This document shows, one piece after another, positions 19,714 through 30,686 of a stretch of 64,000 nucleotides of DNA. Within the stretch, counting starts at the first letter, position 1. Every line of letters starts with the position of its first letter. The stretch covers positions 269,001 to 333,000 of the forward strand of contig JAHBUY010000001.1 in NCBI GenBank assembly GCA_019637795.1, written 5' to 3'. Position numbers and translations under genes: made by a program. The notes beneath the pieces are model-generated. The model worked only from the letters and a program-made list of their open reading frames with translations, did not search any database and was not told the origin of the DNA. This stretch comes from a bacterium (lineage in GTDB: Bacteria > Desulfobacterota > Binatia > HRBIN30 > CADEER01).

Positions 19714-21756
19714 ATGACCAAAGCTCGCGAGCTCTCGCTCGTCGACCCGGACATCCTCGCCCAGGCGGCGATCGCCAGCCTGCGCAAGTTGGCGCCGCGG
19801 CACGTGGCGAAAAATCCCGTCATGTTCGTGGTCGAGATCGGCAGCGCGCTGACGACGCTGGTCTTCGTGCGCGACCTGGCGACCGGCATCCACACCGCGC
19901 CGCCGTGGTTCACCGCCACCATCAGCCTGTGGCTCTGGTTCACCGTGATCTTCGCCAACTTCGCCGAAGCGGTCGCCGAGGGGCGCGGTCAGGCGCAGGC
20001 CGCGAGCCTCCGCAGGATGCGCCAGGACACCACCGCCCGCCGCCTCAGCAACGGCCGCGAGGAGGCCGTGCCGGCGTCCCAGCTCCGCAAGGGCGACACG
20101 GTGGTCGTCGAAGCGGGCGAGCTGATTCCCGGCGACGGCGAGGTCATCGAAGGCATCGCCTCGGTCGACGAGTCGGCCATCACCGGCGAATCCGCGCCGG
20201 TGATCCGCGAGAGCGGCGGCGACCGCTCCGCCGTCACCGGTGGCACCAAGGTGCTGTCGGACCGCATCGTGGTGCGCATCACCACCGACCCCGGGCAGTC
20301 GTTCCTCGACCGCATGATCGCGCTCGTGGAAGGCGCGGCGCGGCAGAAGACGCCGAACGAGATCGCGCTGCACATCCTGCTGGTCGGCCTGACGATCATC
20401 TTCCTCATCGCCTGCGCGACCCTGGTGCCGATCGCCCTCTATTCGCACGTCACGCTGCCGGTGACGGTGGTGGTGGCGCTGCTGGTCTGCCTCATTCCGA
20501 CCACCATCGGCGGCCTGCTGTCGGCGATCGGCATCGCCGGCATGGATCGGCTGCTGCGCAAGAACGTCCTGGCCATGAGCGGCCGAGCGGTCGAGGCGGC
20601 CGGCGACGTGGACACGCTGCTGCTCGACAAGACCGGCACCATCACCCTCGGCAACCGCATGGCGACCGAGCTGATCCCGGTGGCGGGCGTCACGGCCGAG
20701 GAGCTGGCCGACGCGGCGCAACTCGCCAGCCTCGCCGACGAGACGCCGGAAGGGCGCTCGATCGTCGTGCTGGTGAAGGAGCAGTACAAGCTCCGCGGCC
20801 GCGACGTGCGCGAGCTCGGCGCGCACTTCATTCCGTTCAGCGCCCATACCCGGATGAGCGGCTGCGATCTCGATGGCCGGCAGGTGCGCAAGGGCGCGGT
20901 CGACGCCGTCGCCGCCCACGTCCAGTCGCTCGGCGGCCACTTGCCGCCCGGGCTCGACGCCATCGTCCACAGCATCTCCGACACCGGCGGCACGCCGCTC
21001 GCGGTCGCCGACGGCCCCCGCCTGCTCGGCATCATCCACCTCAAGGACGTGGTCAAGGGCGGCATCAAGGAACGCTTCGACCGCTTCCGCGCCATGGGCA
21101 TCCGGACGGTGATGATCACCGGCGACAACCCGCGCACCGCGGCGGCGATCGCCCGCGAGGCGGGGGTCGACGACTTTCTCGCCGAGGCCACGCCGGAAAC
21201 CAAGATGCAGCTCATCAAGAACGAGCAGGCCAAGGGCAAGCTGGTGGCGATGACCGGCGACGGCACCAACGACGCCCCGGCCCTGGCGCAGGCGGACGTC
21301 GGCGTGGCCATGAACACCGGCACGCAGGCGGCGAAAGAGGCCGGCAACATGGTCGACCTCGACTCCAACCCGACCAAGCTGCTGGAGGTGGTCGAGGTCG
21401 GCAAGCAGTTGCTGATGACCCGCGGCTGTCTGACGACGTTCTCGATCGCCAACGACGTCGCCAAGTACTTCGCCATCCTGCCGGCGCTGTTCGTCGTCGC
21501 CTACCCCGAAATGAAGGCGCTGGACGTCATGCACCTCACCTCGCCGTTCAGCGCCATCCTCTCGGCGGTGATCTTCAACGCCATCATCATCATTCTGCTC
21601 ATCCCGCTGGCGCTGCGCGGCGTGCGGTACCGACCGCTCGGCGCCGCGGCGCTGCTGCGGCGCTCGCTGCTGATCTACGGCATCGGCGGCGTGATCGCGC
21701 CTTTCGTCGGCATCAAGCTCATCGACATGGCGCTCGCCGCCGTCGGCCTGGTGTGA
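19714..21756 (+). CDS. kdpB: KdpB, P-type ATPase subunit
   Basis: A 680-aa P-type (P1A) ATPase, the usual length for KdpB. The actuator segment [11 protein letters not shown], the phosphorylation motif DKTGTIT (Asp305), the nucleotide-binding domain and the hinge [20 protein letters not shown] are all present, along with the membrane segments. It hydrolyses ATP to drive high-affinity potassium uptake with KdpA and KdpC. ATG 19714 follows GAGTGAGGACACG. No truncation or missing key residue is seen. Confidence 0.97.
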   Translation: MTKARELSLVDPDILAQAAIASLRKLAPRHVAKNPVMFVVEIGSALTTLVFVRDLATGIHTAPPWFTATISLWLWFTVIFANFAEAVAEGRGQAQAASLRRMRQDTTARRLSNGREEAVPASQLRKGDTVVVEAGELIPGDGEVIEGIASVDESAITGESAPVIRESGGDRSAVTGGTKVLSDRIVVRITTDPGQSFLDRMIALVEGAARQKTPNEIALHILLVGLTIIFLIACATLVPIALYSHVTLPVTVVVALLVCLIPTTIGGLLSAIGIAGMDRLLRKNVLAMSGRAVEAAGDVDTLLLDKTGTITLGNRMATELIPVAGVTAEELADAAQLASLADETPEGRSIVVLVKEQYKLRGRDVRELGAHFIPFSAHTRMSGCDLDGRQVRKGAVDAVAAHVQSLGGHLPPGLDAIVHSISDTGGTPLAVADGPRLLGIIHLKDVVKGGIKERFDRFRAMGIRTVMITGDNPRTAAAIAREAGVDDFLAEATPETKMQLIKNEQAKGKLVAMTGDGTNDAPALAQADVGVAMNTGTQAAKEAGNMVDLDSNPTKLLEVVEVGKQLLMTRGCLTTFSIANDVAKYFAILPALFVVAYPEMKALDVMHLTSPFSAILSAVIFNAIIIILLIPLALRGVRYRPLGAAALLRRSLLIYGIGGVIAPFVGIKLIDMALAAVGLV

Positions 21757-21767
21757 GGAGAACCCCG

Positions 21768-22358
21768 ATGCGCTCCATCCTGCTCACCGCGCTGCGTGCC
21801 ACCGCCGTGACCCTGGTGCTCACGGGGATCGTCTACCCGCTGCTCATGACCGGCCTGGCGCAGGGCCTCTTTCCCTACCGCGCCAACGGCAGTCTGCTGC
21901 GGGACGGGACCGGCGCCGTCATCGGCTCGGAGCTGATCGGCCAGGCCTTCACCCGCCCCGAGTACCTCTGGCCACGCCCCTCGGCGGCCGGAGCCAACGG
22001 CTACGACGCCACCGCGTCCGGCGGTTCGAATCTCGGCCCCACCTCGCGGACGCTGCGCGACCGCATCACCGCCGAGATCGCGCGGCTGCGCGCGAGCAAC
22101 CCCGAGGCGCCGGGACCGATCCCCGCCGACCTCGTGACCGCATCCGGCAGCGGCCTCGATCCGCACCTCTCGCCGGCGGCGGCGCGCTGGCAGGTGCCGC
22201 GCATCGCCGGCGCGCGCGGCGTGGCGCCCGAACGCGTGCTGGCGCTCATCGAGGACAGCGTCGAGGGCCGGACCTTCGGCGTCCTCGGCGAGCCGCGGGT
22301 CAACGTCCTGCTCGTGAACCTGGCGCTGGATCGCCAGTTCGGAAAGACGCCGCGGTGA
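21768..22358 (+). CDS. kdpC: KdpC, potassium-transporting ATPase subunit C
   Basis: A 196-aa protein with one N-terminal membrane segment (ATAVTLVLTGIVYPLLMTGLAQ) and a periplasmic domain carrying the KdpC hallmarks: GSELIGQAFTRPEYLWPRPSA, YDATASGGSNLGPTS, SGSGLDPHLSPAAARWQ and the C-terminal NVLLVNLALD. It stabilises the KdpAB complex. It begins 11 bp after kdpB with TGAGGAG as SD. Confidence 0.96.
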   Translation: MRSILLTALRATAVTLVLTGIVYPLLMTGLAQGLFPYRANGSLLRDGTGAVIGSELIGQAFTRPEYLWPRPSAAGANGYDATASGGSNLGPTSRTLRDRITAEIARLRASNPEAPGPIPADLVTASGSGLDPHLSPAAARWQVPRIAGARGVAPERVLALIEDSVEGRTFGVLGEPRVNVLLVNLALDRQFGKTPR

Positions 22359-22390
22359 GCCGATGAGCGCCGCTCCACGGTAGGAGGCTC

Positions 22391-23530
22391 GTGACCGCGC
22401 GCCGCCCAGAGGACTTCCTCGAGATCGTCGAACGCGCCAAGCGCGGGCGGCTCAAGGTGTACATCGGCCCCGCCGCCGGCGTCGGCAAGACCTACCGCAT
22501 GCTCGAGGAGGCGCACGCCCTGCGGCAGCGCGGCGTCGACGTGGTGCTCGGCTTCGTCGAGACGCACGGCCGGCCGGAGACCGAGGCCCTCCTGCCGGGC
22601 CTGCCGGCCGTGCCGCGGCGGCAGGTCGAGTACCGCGGGTTGCGCGTCGAGGAGATGGATCTCGATGCCGTGCTGGCGCGCCACCCGCAGGTGGCGGTGG
22701 TCGACGAGATCGCCCACACCAACGTCCCCGGCTCGCGCAACCGCAAGCGCTATCAGGACGTGCTCGAGCTGCTGGCCGCCGGCATCAACGTCATCTGCGC
22801 CTTCAACGTCCAGCACCTCGAGAGCCTGAAGGACGTCGTCGAACGCGCCACCGGCGTCACCATCCGCGAGACGGTGCCCGACACGCTGCTCAAGCAGGCG
22901 GACCAGGTGGTGAACCTCGACCTCGATGCCGAGGACCTGCTCGAACGCCTGCGCAGCGGCAAGATCTACGCCGCCGACAAGGTCGAGTGGGCGCTGCACC
23001 ACTTCTTCAAGGAGGAGAAGCTGTCCAGCCTGCGCGAGCTGGCGCTGCGCGAGGTGGCGGAGCGGCTCGACTCGCGCGCCAGCGCGACGCCGGGCGGCGG
23101 TGAGACGCGCGCCCCGACTCCCGGTCGGGTGATGGTGTGCCTCGCCTCGGCGTCGCCGCGCGCCGCCGAGCTGCTGCGCCGCGGCTCGCGCATGGCCGGG
23201 CGGCTCAACACCGACTGGTTCGTCGTCTACGTCGAGACGCCGGGCGAGGCGCCGACGCGCATCGACGCCGAGGCGCAGCGGCGCCTGCTCGACAACATCG
23301 AGCGCGCCACCGAGCTGGGCGCCCAGGTGCGCCGCCTGCAGGCCGCCGATCCGGTGCCGGCGCTGCTGCAGTTCGCGCGCACGCACGGGGTGTCCCACAT
23401 CCTGATCGGCCGTTCGCAGCAGCCGCGCTGGCGACAGCGGCTCGGGCTGACCTTCGTCCACCGCATGCTGCGCGCAGCCGACGATTTCGACCTCCACATC
23501 GTGTCGCTCGAGCGCGAGGAGAACGCGTGA
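22391..23530 (+). CDS. kdpD: Short KdpD: KdpD N-terminal and UspA-like domains without a kinase
   Basis: A 379-aa protein equivalent to the N-terminal cytoplasmic part of KdpD. Residues about 17-225 are the KdpD domain with Walker A GPAAGVGKTYRM (Lys33), the VVDEIAHTNVPGSRN segment and GINVICAFNVQHLESL. Residues about 245-375 are a universal-stress-protein domain. The four membrane helices, GAF and kinase domains of full KdpD are absent; the protein ends normally, with its stop overlapping the next gene (GTGA). GTG 22391 has TAGGAGG. It probably senses a cytoplasmic signal (nucleotide, possibly c-di-AMP as in other USP-type KdpD proteins) and acts on the coupled histidine kinase. Confidence 0.9.
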   Translation: MTARRPEDFLEIVERAKRGRLKVYIGPAAGVGKTYRMLEEAHALRQRGVDVVLGFVETHGRPETEALLPGLPAVPRRQVEYRGLRVEEMDLDAVLARHPQVAVVDEIAHTNVPGSRNRKRYQDVLELLAAGINVICAFNVQHLESLKDVVERATGVTIRETVPDTLLKQADQVVNLDLDAEDLLERLRSGKIYAADKVEWALHHFFKEEKLSSLRELALREVAERLDSRASATPGGGETRAPTPGRVMVCLASASPRAAELLRRGSRMAGRLNTDWFVVYVETPGEAPTRIDAEAQRRLLDNIERATELGAQVRRLQAADPVPALLQFARTHGVSHILIGRSQQPRWRQRLGLTFVHRMLRAADDFDLHIVSLEREENA

Positions 23531-25359
23531 GCTTCCGCGTCAAGGTGCTACTGGCGCAGGCGCCGCTGGCGGTGGCGCTGCTGCTGATCGCCCTCGTCGC
23601 CATCCGCTCGAGCACCTCGCTGGGTGCCGGCGCGGGCGCGATCCTCACCGAGAACTACCGCAGCGTGCTGGCGGCGCAACGCATGAGCGAGGCGGCCGAG
23701 GCCCTCGACCGCGCCGCGCTCCTCCATCTCACCGGCCTGGGGGCGATCGACGCCGCGATGATCGAACAGCAGACGCGCCGTTTCGAGGCGGAGCTGGCGG
23801 TGGAGCAGCGGAACTTCACCGAAGCCGGCGAACCGGTCCTGGCGGCGGAGCTGACGCAGCGCTGGCAGGCGTATCGCGACCGCCTGTCCGCCCTGCCCGG
23901 ACTGGACCCCGCGGCGGCGCGCGCCGCTTACGTGGACGAGCTGGCGCCGGCGTTTCTCGCCGTGCGCGCCACCGCGACGCGCATCCTCGAGCTCAACCAG
24001 GACGCGATGGTGCGCAAGAGCGACCGCGCCCGCGCCGAGGCCGAACGCACGGTCTCGGCGATGCTGCTCGCCACCGCCGCCGCCCTGGCGATCGGCTTCC
24101 TGGTGTCGTCGCTGCTCACCACCCGTCTGCTCGGCCCGCTCAGCGCGCTGCGCGCGGCGGCGGATCGCATCGGCAGCGGCGACTTCGGCGCCCGCGTCCC
24201 GGTCGACGGCCGCGACGAGCTGGCGCAGCTCGGGGCGACGTTCAACGTCATGGCGGAACGCATCGACCGCTACCGGCGCAGCTCGCTCGGCGAGCTGCTG
24301 CTGGCGCAGCAGGCGGCGCAGTCGGCGGTGGACAGCCTGCCCGACGCGGTCCTGGTGTTCGACGCCGAGGGCGAGGTGCTGATCGTCAACCGCGCCGCCG
24401 AGGAAGTGCTCGGCATCGGCCAGGCGGGCAGCACGCGCGCCGCGCTCGACCGCCTGGAGCCGCCGCTGCGGGCCGTGATCGACGAGGCCCGCACCCACGT
24501 GCTGAGCGGCCGCGGCGCCTACGTGCCGCGCCTGTTCGAGGACGCGGTGCGCCGCGCCGCGGCGGGGGATGGCGACCTGTACTACCTGGCGCGGGCGACG
24601 CCGGTGTACGGCGAACAGGGCAGCATCTCCGGCGCGACGGTGATCCTCCAGGACGTCACCCGTCTGCACCGCTTCGACCAATTGAAGAACGATCTCGTCG
24701 CGACGGTCGCGCACGAGTTCCGCACGCCGCTCACCTCGCTGCACATGGCCATCCATCTCTGCCTCGAGGAGGTCGCCGGCCCGCTCAGCGACCGCCAGGC
24801 CGACCTGCTGCAGGCGGCGCGCGAGGACTGCGAGCGCCTGCAGCGCATCGTCGACGAGCTGCTCGACCTGGCCAGGCTGCAGGGCGGCCGCCTGCAGTTG
24901 CGGCGGCGGCCGGCGGCGGTGCGCGACCTCGTCAGCAGCGCGCTCGACGCCCAACGCGCCGTCGCCGCCGACCGACAGGTGGTGCTCGCCGCCGAGGTGG
25001 CGGCCGGCCTGCCCGAGGTCGTGGTCGACGAGGATCGCCTGCAGTTGGTGTTCGCCAACCTGCTGACCAACGCCATCCGTCACTCGCCCCCTGGCGCCGC
25101 GGTGACGACGCGCGCCCTCGCCGGCGACGGCGGCGTCCGCGTCGAGGTCCGCGACGAGGGCCCCGGCATCGACCCGGCGCGGCGCGACGTCATCTTCGAA
25201 AAATTCGCCCAGGGACCGGAAGCTCCGGGCGGCGCCGGCCTGGGTCTCTCGATCGCCCGCGAGATCGTCACCGCCCACGGCGGCAGCATCGGCGTCGACA
25301 GCGAGGTGGGCCGCGGCAGCACCTTCTGGTTCACGCTGCCGGTCGACGCCAGCGCGTGA
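23527..25359 (+). CDS. Membrane sensor histidine kinase (HAMP-PAS-HisKA-HATPase) of the kdp locus
   Basis: A 610-aa sensor kinase. An N-terminal membrane helix (VLLAQAPLAVALLLIALVAI), a periplasmic four-helix-like part, and a second helix (about 178-198) are followed by HAMP (RLLGPLSALRAAADRIGSGDFGARVP), PAS (about 260-370) and the kinase core: VAHEFRTPLTSL with His396, NLLTNAIRHSPPG (N box), DEGPGIDP (G1), GGAGLGLSIARE (G2). GTG 23527 overlaps the short-kdpD stop. It replaces the kinase half missing from KdpD, and probably phosphorylates the convergent NtrC-type regulator. Confidence 0.88.
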   Translation: MSFRVKVLLAQAPLAVALLLIALVAIRSSTSLGAGAGAILTENYRSVLAAQRMSEAAEALDRAALLHLTGLGAIDAAMIEQQTRRFEAELAVEQRNFTEAGEPVLAAELTQRWQAYRDRLSALPGLDPAAARAAYVDELAPAFLAVRATATRILELNQDAMVRKSDRARAEAERTVSAMLLATAAALAIGFLVSSLLTTRLLGPLSALRAAADRIGSGDFGARVPVDGRDELAQLGATFNVMAERIDRYRRSSLGELLLAQQAAQSAVDSLPDAVLVFDAEGEVLIVNRAAEEVLGIGQAGSTRAALDRLEPPLRAVIDEARTHVLSGRGAYVPRLFEDAVRRAAAGDGDLYYLARATPVYGEQGSISGATVILQDVTRLHRFDQLKNDLVATVAHEFRTPLTSLHMAIHLCLEEVAGPLSDRQADLLQAAREDCERLQRIVDELLDLARLQGGRLQLRRRPAAVRDLVSSALDAQRAVAADRQVVLAAEVAAGLPEVVVDEDRLQLVFANLLTNAIRHSPPGAAVTTRALAGDGGVRVEVRDEGPGIDPARRDVIFEKFAQGPEAPGGAGLGLSIAREIVTAHGGSIGVDSEVGRGSTFWFTLPVDASA

Positions 25360-25403
25360 CGGCCGGCGCCGCGACCCGGAGATCGGCGCCGCGACCGACG
25401 GCG

Positions 25404-26756
<1,353 letters not shown>

Positions 26757-26840
26757 GGCCCCGCGATGCTAGCGCGGGGCTCGGGCGCGCGCCACGCCGA
26801 CGCCGTGGACCGGCCAGCGGCGGCGCGGTAAGCGTGCCGC

Positions 26841-28955
26841 GTGCTCGTCGCGAGCCTGCTCTCCGCCGTCGCCGGCCTCGCCGGGGCGCGCGCGTTGGCG
26901 CTCGGCCATCCGCTCGGCCTGCTCGGCCTCGCGATCGGCGCCCTGCTCCTGCGCTGGCCGGTGTCGCTGTGGACGGTGCCGCCGCCGCCGGAGCTGGCGC
27001 CGCGCGCGCGCCGCTGGTTGCTGCTCGGGGTGACGGCGGTGGCGGCCGGCTTTCGCTGCTACCGCCTCGACCAGCCGGGGCTGTGGGGCGACGACGCGAT
27101 CAACGGCCTGCTGGCGTTCGACGTGCTCGACGGCAGGATCACCTCGCCCTTCGCCCTCGTCGCGCATGCCCACAGCGTCTTTCACGCCCTGTCGAGCTAT
27201 CCCGTCGCGGCGGCGTTCCACCTCTTCGGCGCCGACCTGTGGACGCTGCGTCTGCCGGGCGTGCTCATGGGCATCGCCGGCGCGCCGCTGCTGTACGCGA
27301 TCGCCGCGCCGCTCTTCGGCGCCCGCGCCGGCCTGCTGGCGGCGCTGATCTACGCCTCCTCGCCGCCGCAACTGACGCACGCCAAGCAACTGGTGCAGAT
27401 CATCACCGGCGAATTCCTCCTGCTCGCCGGCCTGGCGCTGCTGGTGCAGGGCTGGAGCGCCGCGCGCCGCTGGTGGGTGGTCGTCGCCGGCATCCCCCTG
27501 GCGCTCTCGGTCTGCACCTACCACGCGACCCGCATCGCCCCCCTGATCGCGGTCGCCTACGTCGCCGCGGCGTGGCGGCAGCAGCGCCGATCGCCGGCGC
27601 GCCGGATCGGCGGCGGCACGCTGCTGCTCCTGCTGCTGGTGTTCGCGGCGGCGCTCGCGCCGGCGATCGTCGGCTATGTCCGCGATCCGGACGCGCTCAC
27701 CCATCGGGTGAACGCCACGTCGATCTGGGTCACCATGCGCGAGGCGCACAGTTGGCGGCCGCTGTGGGAGGCGACCTGGCGCACGCTCGGCATGTTCCAC
27801 TACCAGCAGGGCCCCGAATACCACTGGTTCGGCCTCGGCTTCGATCCCGCGTTCAACGTCGTGGTCGGCGCGCTGCTGGCGCACGGGCTGATCGCCAGCC
27901 TCCTCGGCTGGCGTCAGCCGCGCCACGTCCTGCTGCTCGTCTGGGTGGCGATCGGCCTCGCGCCGGGCATTCTCTCGGGCGGCGCGCCGCGCCTCTACCG
28001 CTCGCTGCTGGCGACGCCGCCGCTCTACATCTGGTCGGCCCTGCCGCTGGCGCAGATGCTGGCGGCGGCGCGGGCCTCGACCCTGCCCGCCCTGCGGGCG
28101 ACGGCGCTGGCGCTCGCGATCGCGGTGCCGCTGATCGACTCGCAGTACTACTTCTATCGCGTCTACACGCATCCGCTGTTCCACTGGTACCAGGGCGAGC
28201 GGCTGGTCGAGATGGCGCGCACCCTGCGCCGCCGCGGCGCCGGCTGGACCGGCTACCTGCTGGCCGACGTCTTCGATGCCAACCACGAAACCTTCCGCTT
28301 CCTGGCGCGCGCCTGGCATCTCGACATCGAGCCCGTGGCAAGCCTCGCCGACGTGCTGCCGCTGCGCGAGCCGCCGCCGCGCGGCGCGCTCTTCATGATG
28401 AGCGAAGCGGCGCTGCCGGCCGCCGACGCCGTGCGCGCCATCTACCCGGAGGCGGGCCCCCTGTCGCTGCGGCACGAGCCGGCGCTGCGCTCGTGGTTCC
28501 TCGACCGCTGGTGGCCACTCGCCTCCTGGCCCGACCCGCCCCGGCCGGTCGCCGGCTTCGTGGCGGTGGATCGCGCGGCGCTGGCGCACCCGCGCCTGCA
28601 GCCGCCGATCGGCCTGAACGCCGACTACGACTTCGGCTCGCACACGCTGGTCCGCCGCGAGCCGTATCCGTTCTATGCCTTCCTCACGCCGACCTTCTCG
28701 GCGCCGTTCAGCGCGCGCTTCAGCGGCCGCCTGCGGATCCCCGCCGACGGCTACCGGCTCGACGTCGACAGCAACGGCGCCTGGACGATGCGGATCGACG
28801 ACCGCGAGGTCGGTCCGGGCGACGCGCTCACCGCCGGCTGGCACGCCGTCGAGCTGGCGCTGCGCGGCGTGCCGCCGACGCTGCGCCTGCGCATCGAGTG
28901 GTCGGCCCCGCGGCAGAAGAAGGAACCGGTGCCGCCGGACGCGTTCGCTCCATGA
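26841..28955 (+). CDS. GT39-like membrane glycosyltransferase
   Basis: A 704-aa protein with about 10-12 hydrophobic segments in its first 440 residues and a soluble C-terminal part with beta-rich sequence (FSAPFSARFSGRLRIPADGYRLDVDSNGAW), like a PA14-type domain. The N-terminal luminal loop FRCYRLDQPGLWGDDAINGL places an Asp pair right after the first helix, the hallmark of GT-C glycosyltransferases of the ArnT/PMT (GT39) group, which use lipid-phosphate sugars. It probably glycosylates a protein or lipid on the periplasmic side. GTG 26841 has weak SD support. It is divergent from the response regulator across 84 bp. Confidence 0.8.
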   Translation: MLVASLLSAVAGLAGARALALGHPLGLLGLAIGALLLRWPVSLWTVPPPPELAPRARRWLLLGVTAVAAGFRCYRLDQPGLWGDDAINGLLAFDVLDGRITSPFALVAHAHSVFHALSSYPVAAAFHLFGADLWTLRLPGVLMGIAGAPLLYAIAAPLFGARAGLLAALIYASSPPQLTHAKQLVQIITGEFLLLAGLALLVQGWSAARRWWVVVAGIPLALSVCTYHATRIAPLIAVAYVAAAWRQQRRSPARRIGGGTLLLLLLVFAAALAPAIVGYVRDPDALTHRVNATSIWVTMREAHSWRPLWEATWRTLGMFHYQQGPEYHWFGLGFDPAFNVVVGALLAHGLIASLLGWRQPRHVLLLVWVAIGLAPGILSGGAPRLYRSLLATPPLYIWSALPLAQMLAAARASTLPALRATALALAIAVPLIDSQYYFYRVYTHPLFHWYQGERLVEMARTLRRRGAGWTGYLLADVFDANHETFRFLARAWHLDIEPVASLADVLPLREPPPRGALFMMSEAALPAADAVRAIYPEAGPLSLRHEPALRSWFLDRWWPLASWPDPPRPVAGFVAVDRAALAHPRLQPPIGLNADYDFGSHTLVRREPYPFYAFLTPTFSAPFSARFSGRLRIPADGYRLDVDSNGAWTMRIDDREVGPGDALTAGWHAVELALRGVPPTLRLRIEWSAPRQKKEPVPPDAFAP

Positions 28956-28964
28956 CCCGAACGG

Positions 28965-29843
28965 CTACAGCCACCGCTGCAGCCACTCCAGCGCGGCCTC
29001 GACCTCCGGCCCGCTCATGCCGTGGCCCTCGCCGTCCAGGCGGAGATAGCGGAAGCGAGCGGGATCGCCGGCGCGGGCGTAGGCGTCGGTGAGGATGCGC
29101 GCCGTCTCGTCGGCGCAGTCGACCGGGATGAGCGGATCGCCGGCGCGATTGACCATCAGCAGCGCCGCGTGGGTGATCGCGGCCGGATCGCGGATCACTT
29201 CCTGGGTCCGCATCCACGCCGCGTAGTCCGGCGCCAGACGCAGCGGCTGGCCGTTCATGCCCATGGCCGACCCCTGGAGGAAGCGCTGGTAGTCGGCGCA
29301 CGCGGCGATCGCCACGACGACGCCGATGCGCTGATCGACCGCGGCGGCGCGCAGGGCGATGAACCCGTTGGTCGAGCCGCCGACGAAACCCAGGCGCTTC
29401 GCATCGACCTCCGGCTGGGCGATCAGCCAGTCGACCACCGCCGGCACGAATTTGTCGGCGGTGGTCGAGATGTCGCGCAGGTAGCGTTCGCCGAGCACGG
29501 CCTCGCTGGGCGAGGCCAGGACCCACTTGCCGACCACGGCGGCATCGGGCGCCGGCGTCGGCGCCGGCCCCAGCAATCCCCAGCGCACGGTGTAGGTGGC
29601 GGCAACGAAGCCGGCGGCGACGATCGGGTGGGTGTCGCCGAGCAGCGCGATGACGGCCGGCTTCGGCCCGCTCGGCTGCAGCGGAATGTTGAGACGGACG
29701 GTGACCGCGCCATTGACCAGGGTCGCTTCTTTGACGAGGTAGGTCGTGGTGGGCGGGCCCGGCGGCGCCGCGCCATCGTCGGACCGCACCGCGCCGCAGG
29801 CGACCAGCAAGGGAACGAGCAGGATGAAGAGGCGGGTCGGCAT
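28965..29843 (-). CDS. Alpha/beta-hydrolase lipoprotein
   Basis: A 292-aa protein with a lipoprotein signal (MPTRLFILLVPLLVACG, Cys16 as acylation site). The fold is of the BAAT/dienelactone-hydrolase group: nucleophile elbow FVGGSTNGFIAL (the serine in GGSTNG), an acid segment (VNRAGDPLIPV) and the histidine in LRLDGEGHGMS. The substrate is unknown; ester or thioester cleavage is expected. ATG 29843 was chosen because it gives the cleanest lipobox signal; a GTG four codons upstream is possible. Its 5' end overlaps that of the divergent lipoprotein gene by about 20 bp. Confidence 0.78.
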   Translation of the reverse strand: MPTRLFILLVPLLVACGAVRSDDGAAPPGPPTTTYLVKEATLVNGAVTVRLNIPLQPSGPKPAVIALLGDTHPIVAAGFVAATYTVRWGLLGPAPTPAPDAAVVGKWVLASPSEAVLGERYLRDISTTADKFVPAVVDWLIAQPEVDAKRLGFVGGSTNGFIALRAAAVDQRIGVVVAIAACADYQRFLQGSAMGMNGQPLRLAPDYAAWMRTQEVIRDPAAITHAALLMVNRAGDPLIPVDCADETARILTDAYARAGDPARFRYLRLDGEGHGMSGPEVEAALEWLQRWL

Positions 29844-30609
29844 CGCAGGACCCACGCTACGCGAGCGGTGGCTCGCTGGACAACCGCTCGCCCCCCTCGG
29901 GCTGGCGATCGCAGCCGCGCTGCTGTCGTGCGGCTGCGCGACCCGCCCGCTGCTCGAGCGCGCGCTGGCGGCCCGCGGCGGCCCGCTGCACGGCGTCGTC
30001 CTCGACGCCGCGGCGCGCGTCTACAGCGGCGCGCCCGGCCGTTGGCGGTATGCGCGCGTCTACCTGTCGCCAGGTCTCTACGCCTGGCGCATCGAGACCG
30101 CCGGCGAGCCCGACACCTACATCTTCGACGGCGGCGCCGTGCGCGCGTACATCGGCGCCGCGGCGACCTCGGTGGACGCCAGCCCGACGGCGCCGCTGCG
30201 CAGCCACGCGCGCTGGACCGCCGTCTCGCTGCTCGACGGCCTGACCGCGCCGGACGTCAGCGTCGCCGAGCTGCCCGCCGACGAGGTGCCGGCCGGCGCC
30301 CGCGAGGGACTGCGCGTCACCTTCGCCGACGGCGGCACCTACCGGCTCGGCTTCGACCGACGGGCCCTCCTGACCTCGATCGACGGCCCCCTCGACCTCT
30401 CGCCGCTGGCCAGCGGCCCGGCCAGCGCCCGCTACGACGATCCGCGCCGCGTCGGCGGCGTCACCCTGCCGTTCCGCGCCACCTATTTCGCCGGCGGCCA
30501 GCGCGTCGCCGAGGAGGCGATCCAGGCCGCCTGCGTCAACCCGCCGGCGCTGACCCCCGCGGCGTTCACGGCGCCCGAGCGGCTCCCGACCTGCGACGGC
30601 GGGCGGTAG
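29824..30609 (+). CDS. Hypothetical lipoprotein
   Basis: About 261 aa. The N-terminus carries a hydrophobic stretch ending in a possible lipobox (AIAAALLSCGCATRP), with an unusually long n-region, so the true start may be a little downstream of ATG 29824. The body (RVYSGAPGRWRYARVYLSPGLYAWRI, DTYIFDGGAVRAYIG, GTYRLGFDRRALL, VGGVTLPFRATYF) is beta-rich and resembles outer-membrane-lipoprotein-sorting-type folds, but I cannot assign it. It ends in a CDGGR tail and lies 77 bp before the amidohydrolase gene. Confidence 0.65.
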   Translation: MKRRVGIAGPTLRERWLAGQPLAPLGLAIAAALLSCGCATRPLLERALAARGGPLHGVVLDAAARVYSGAPGRWRYARVYLSPGLYAWRIETAGEPDTYIFDGGAVRAYIGAAATSVDASPTAPLRSHARWTAVSLLDGLTAPDVSVAELPADEVPAGAREGLRVTFADGGTYRLGFDRRALLTSIDGPLDLSPLASGPASARYDDPRRVGGVTLPFRATYFAGGQRVAEEAIQAACVNPPALTPAAFTAPERLPTCDGGR

Positions 30610-30621
30610 CCGACATCGCGC

Positions 30622-30650
30622 TTGACGGCGCCGCGCCGCCTCTGTTACGC
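30622..30650 (+). promoter_or_regulatory. Promoter of the amidohydrolase gene
   Basis: TTGACG (30622-30627), a 17-base spacer, TTACGC (30645-30650). The -35 is good and the -10 weak. The palindromic operator at 30654-30669 begins four bases after the -10, over the expected start point; the same arrangement occurs at the acyl-CoA ligase gene (61230-61276), which supports both. Confidence 0.5.
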
Positions 30651-30653
30651 GAG

Positions 30654-30669
30654 GCTAACGACTGTTAGC
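30654..30669. promoter_or_regulatory. Palindromic operator GCTAAC-N4-GTTAGC
   Basis: GCTAACGACTGTTAGC has perfect 6-base arms around a 4-base spacer, placed between the -10 and the SD (AGAAGGAG) of the amidohydrolase gene. The 16-bp palindrome and its location over the start point are typical of TetR-family repressor sites. An identical layout occurs at 61261-61276. No obvious cognate regulator lies next to either site. Confidence 0.65.
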
Positions 30670-30686
30670 CAGAAGGAGACCCTCCG

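Noticed and set aside
22010..22045. GGTTCGAATC motif resembling the T-loop of a tRNA
   Set aside because: It lies inside the kdpC coding region and the flanking bases do not form a tRNA cloverleaf or a CCA-proximal acceptor stem.
25364..25396. Direct repeat CGGCGCCGCGACC between the histidine kinase and response regulator genes
   Set aside because: Two 13-bp copies 20 bp apart in a 44-bp gap between convergent genes; GC-only and too short to separate from chance, and no T-run for a terminator.
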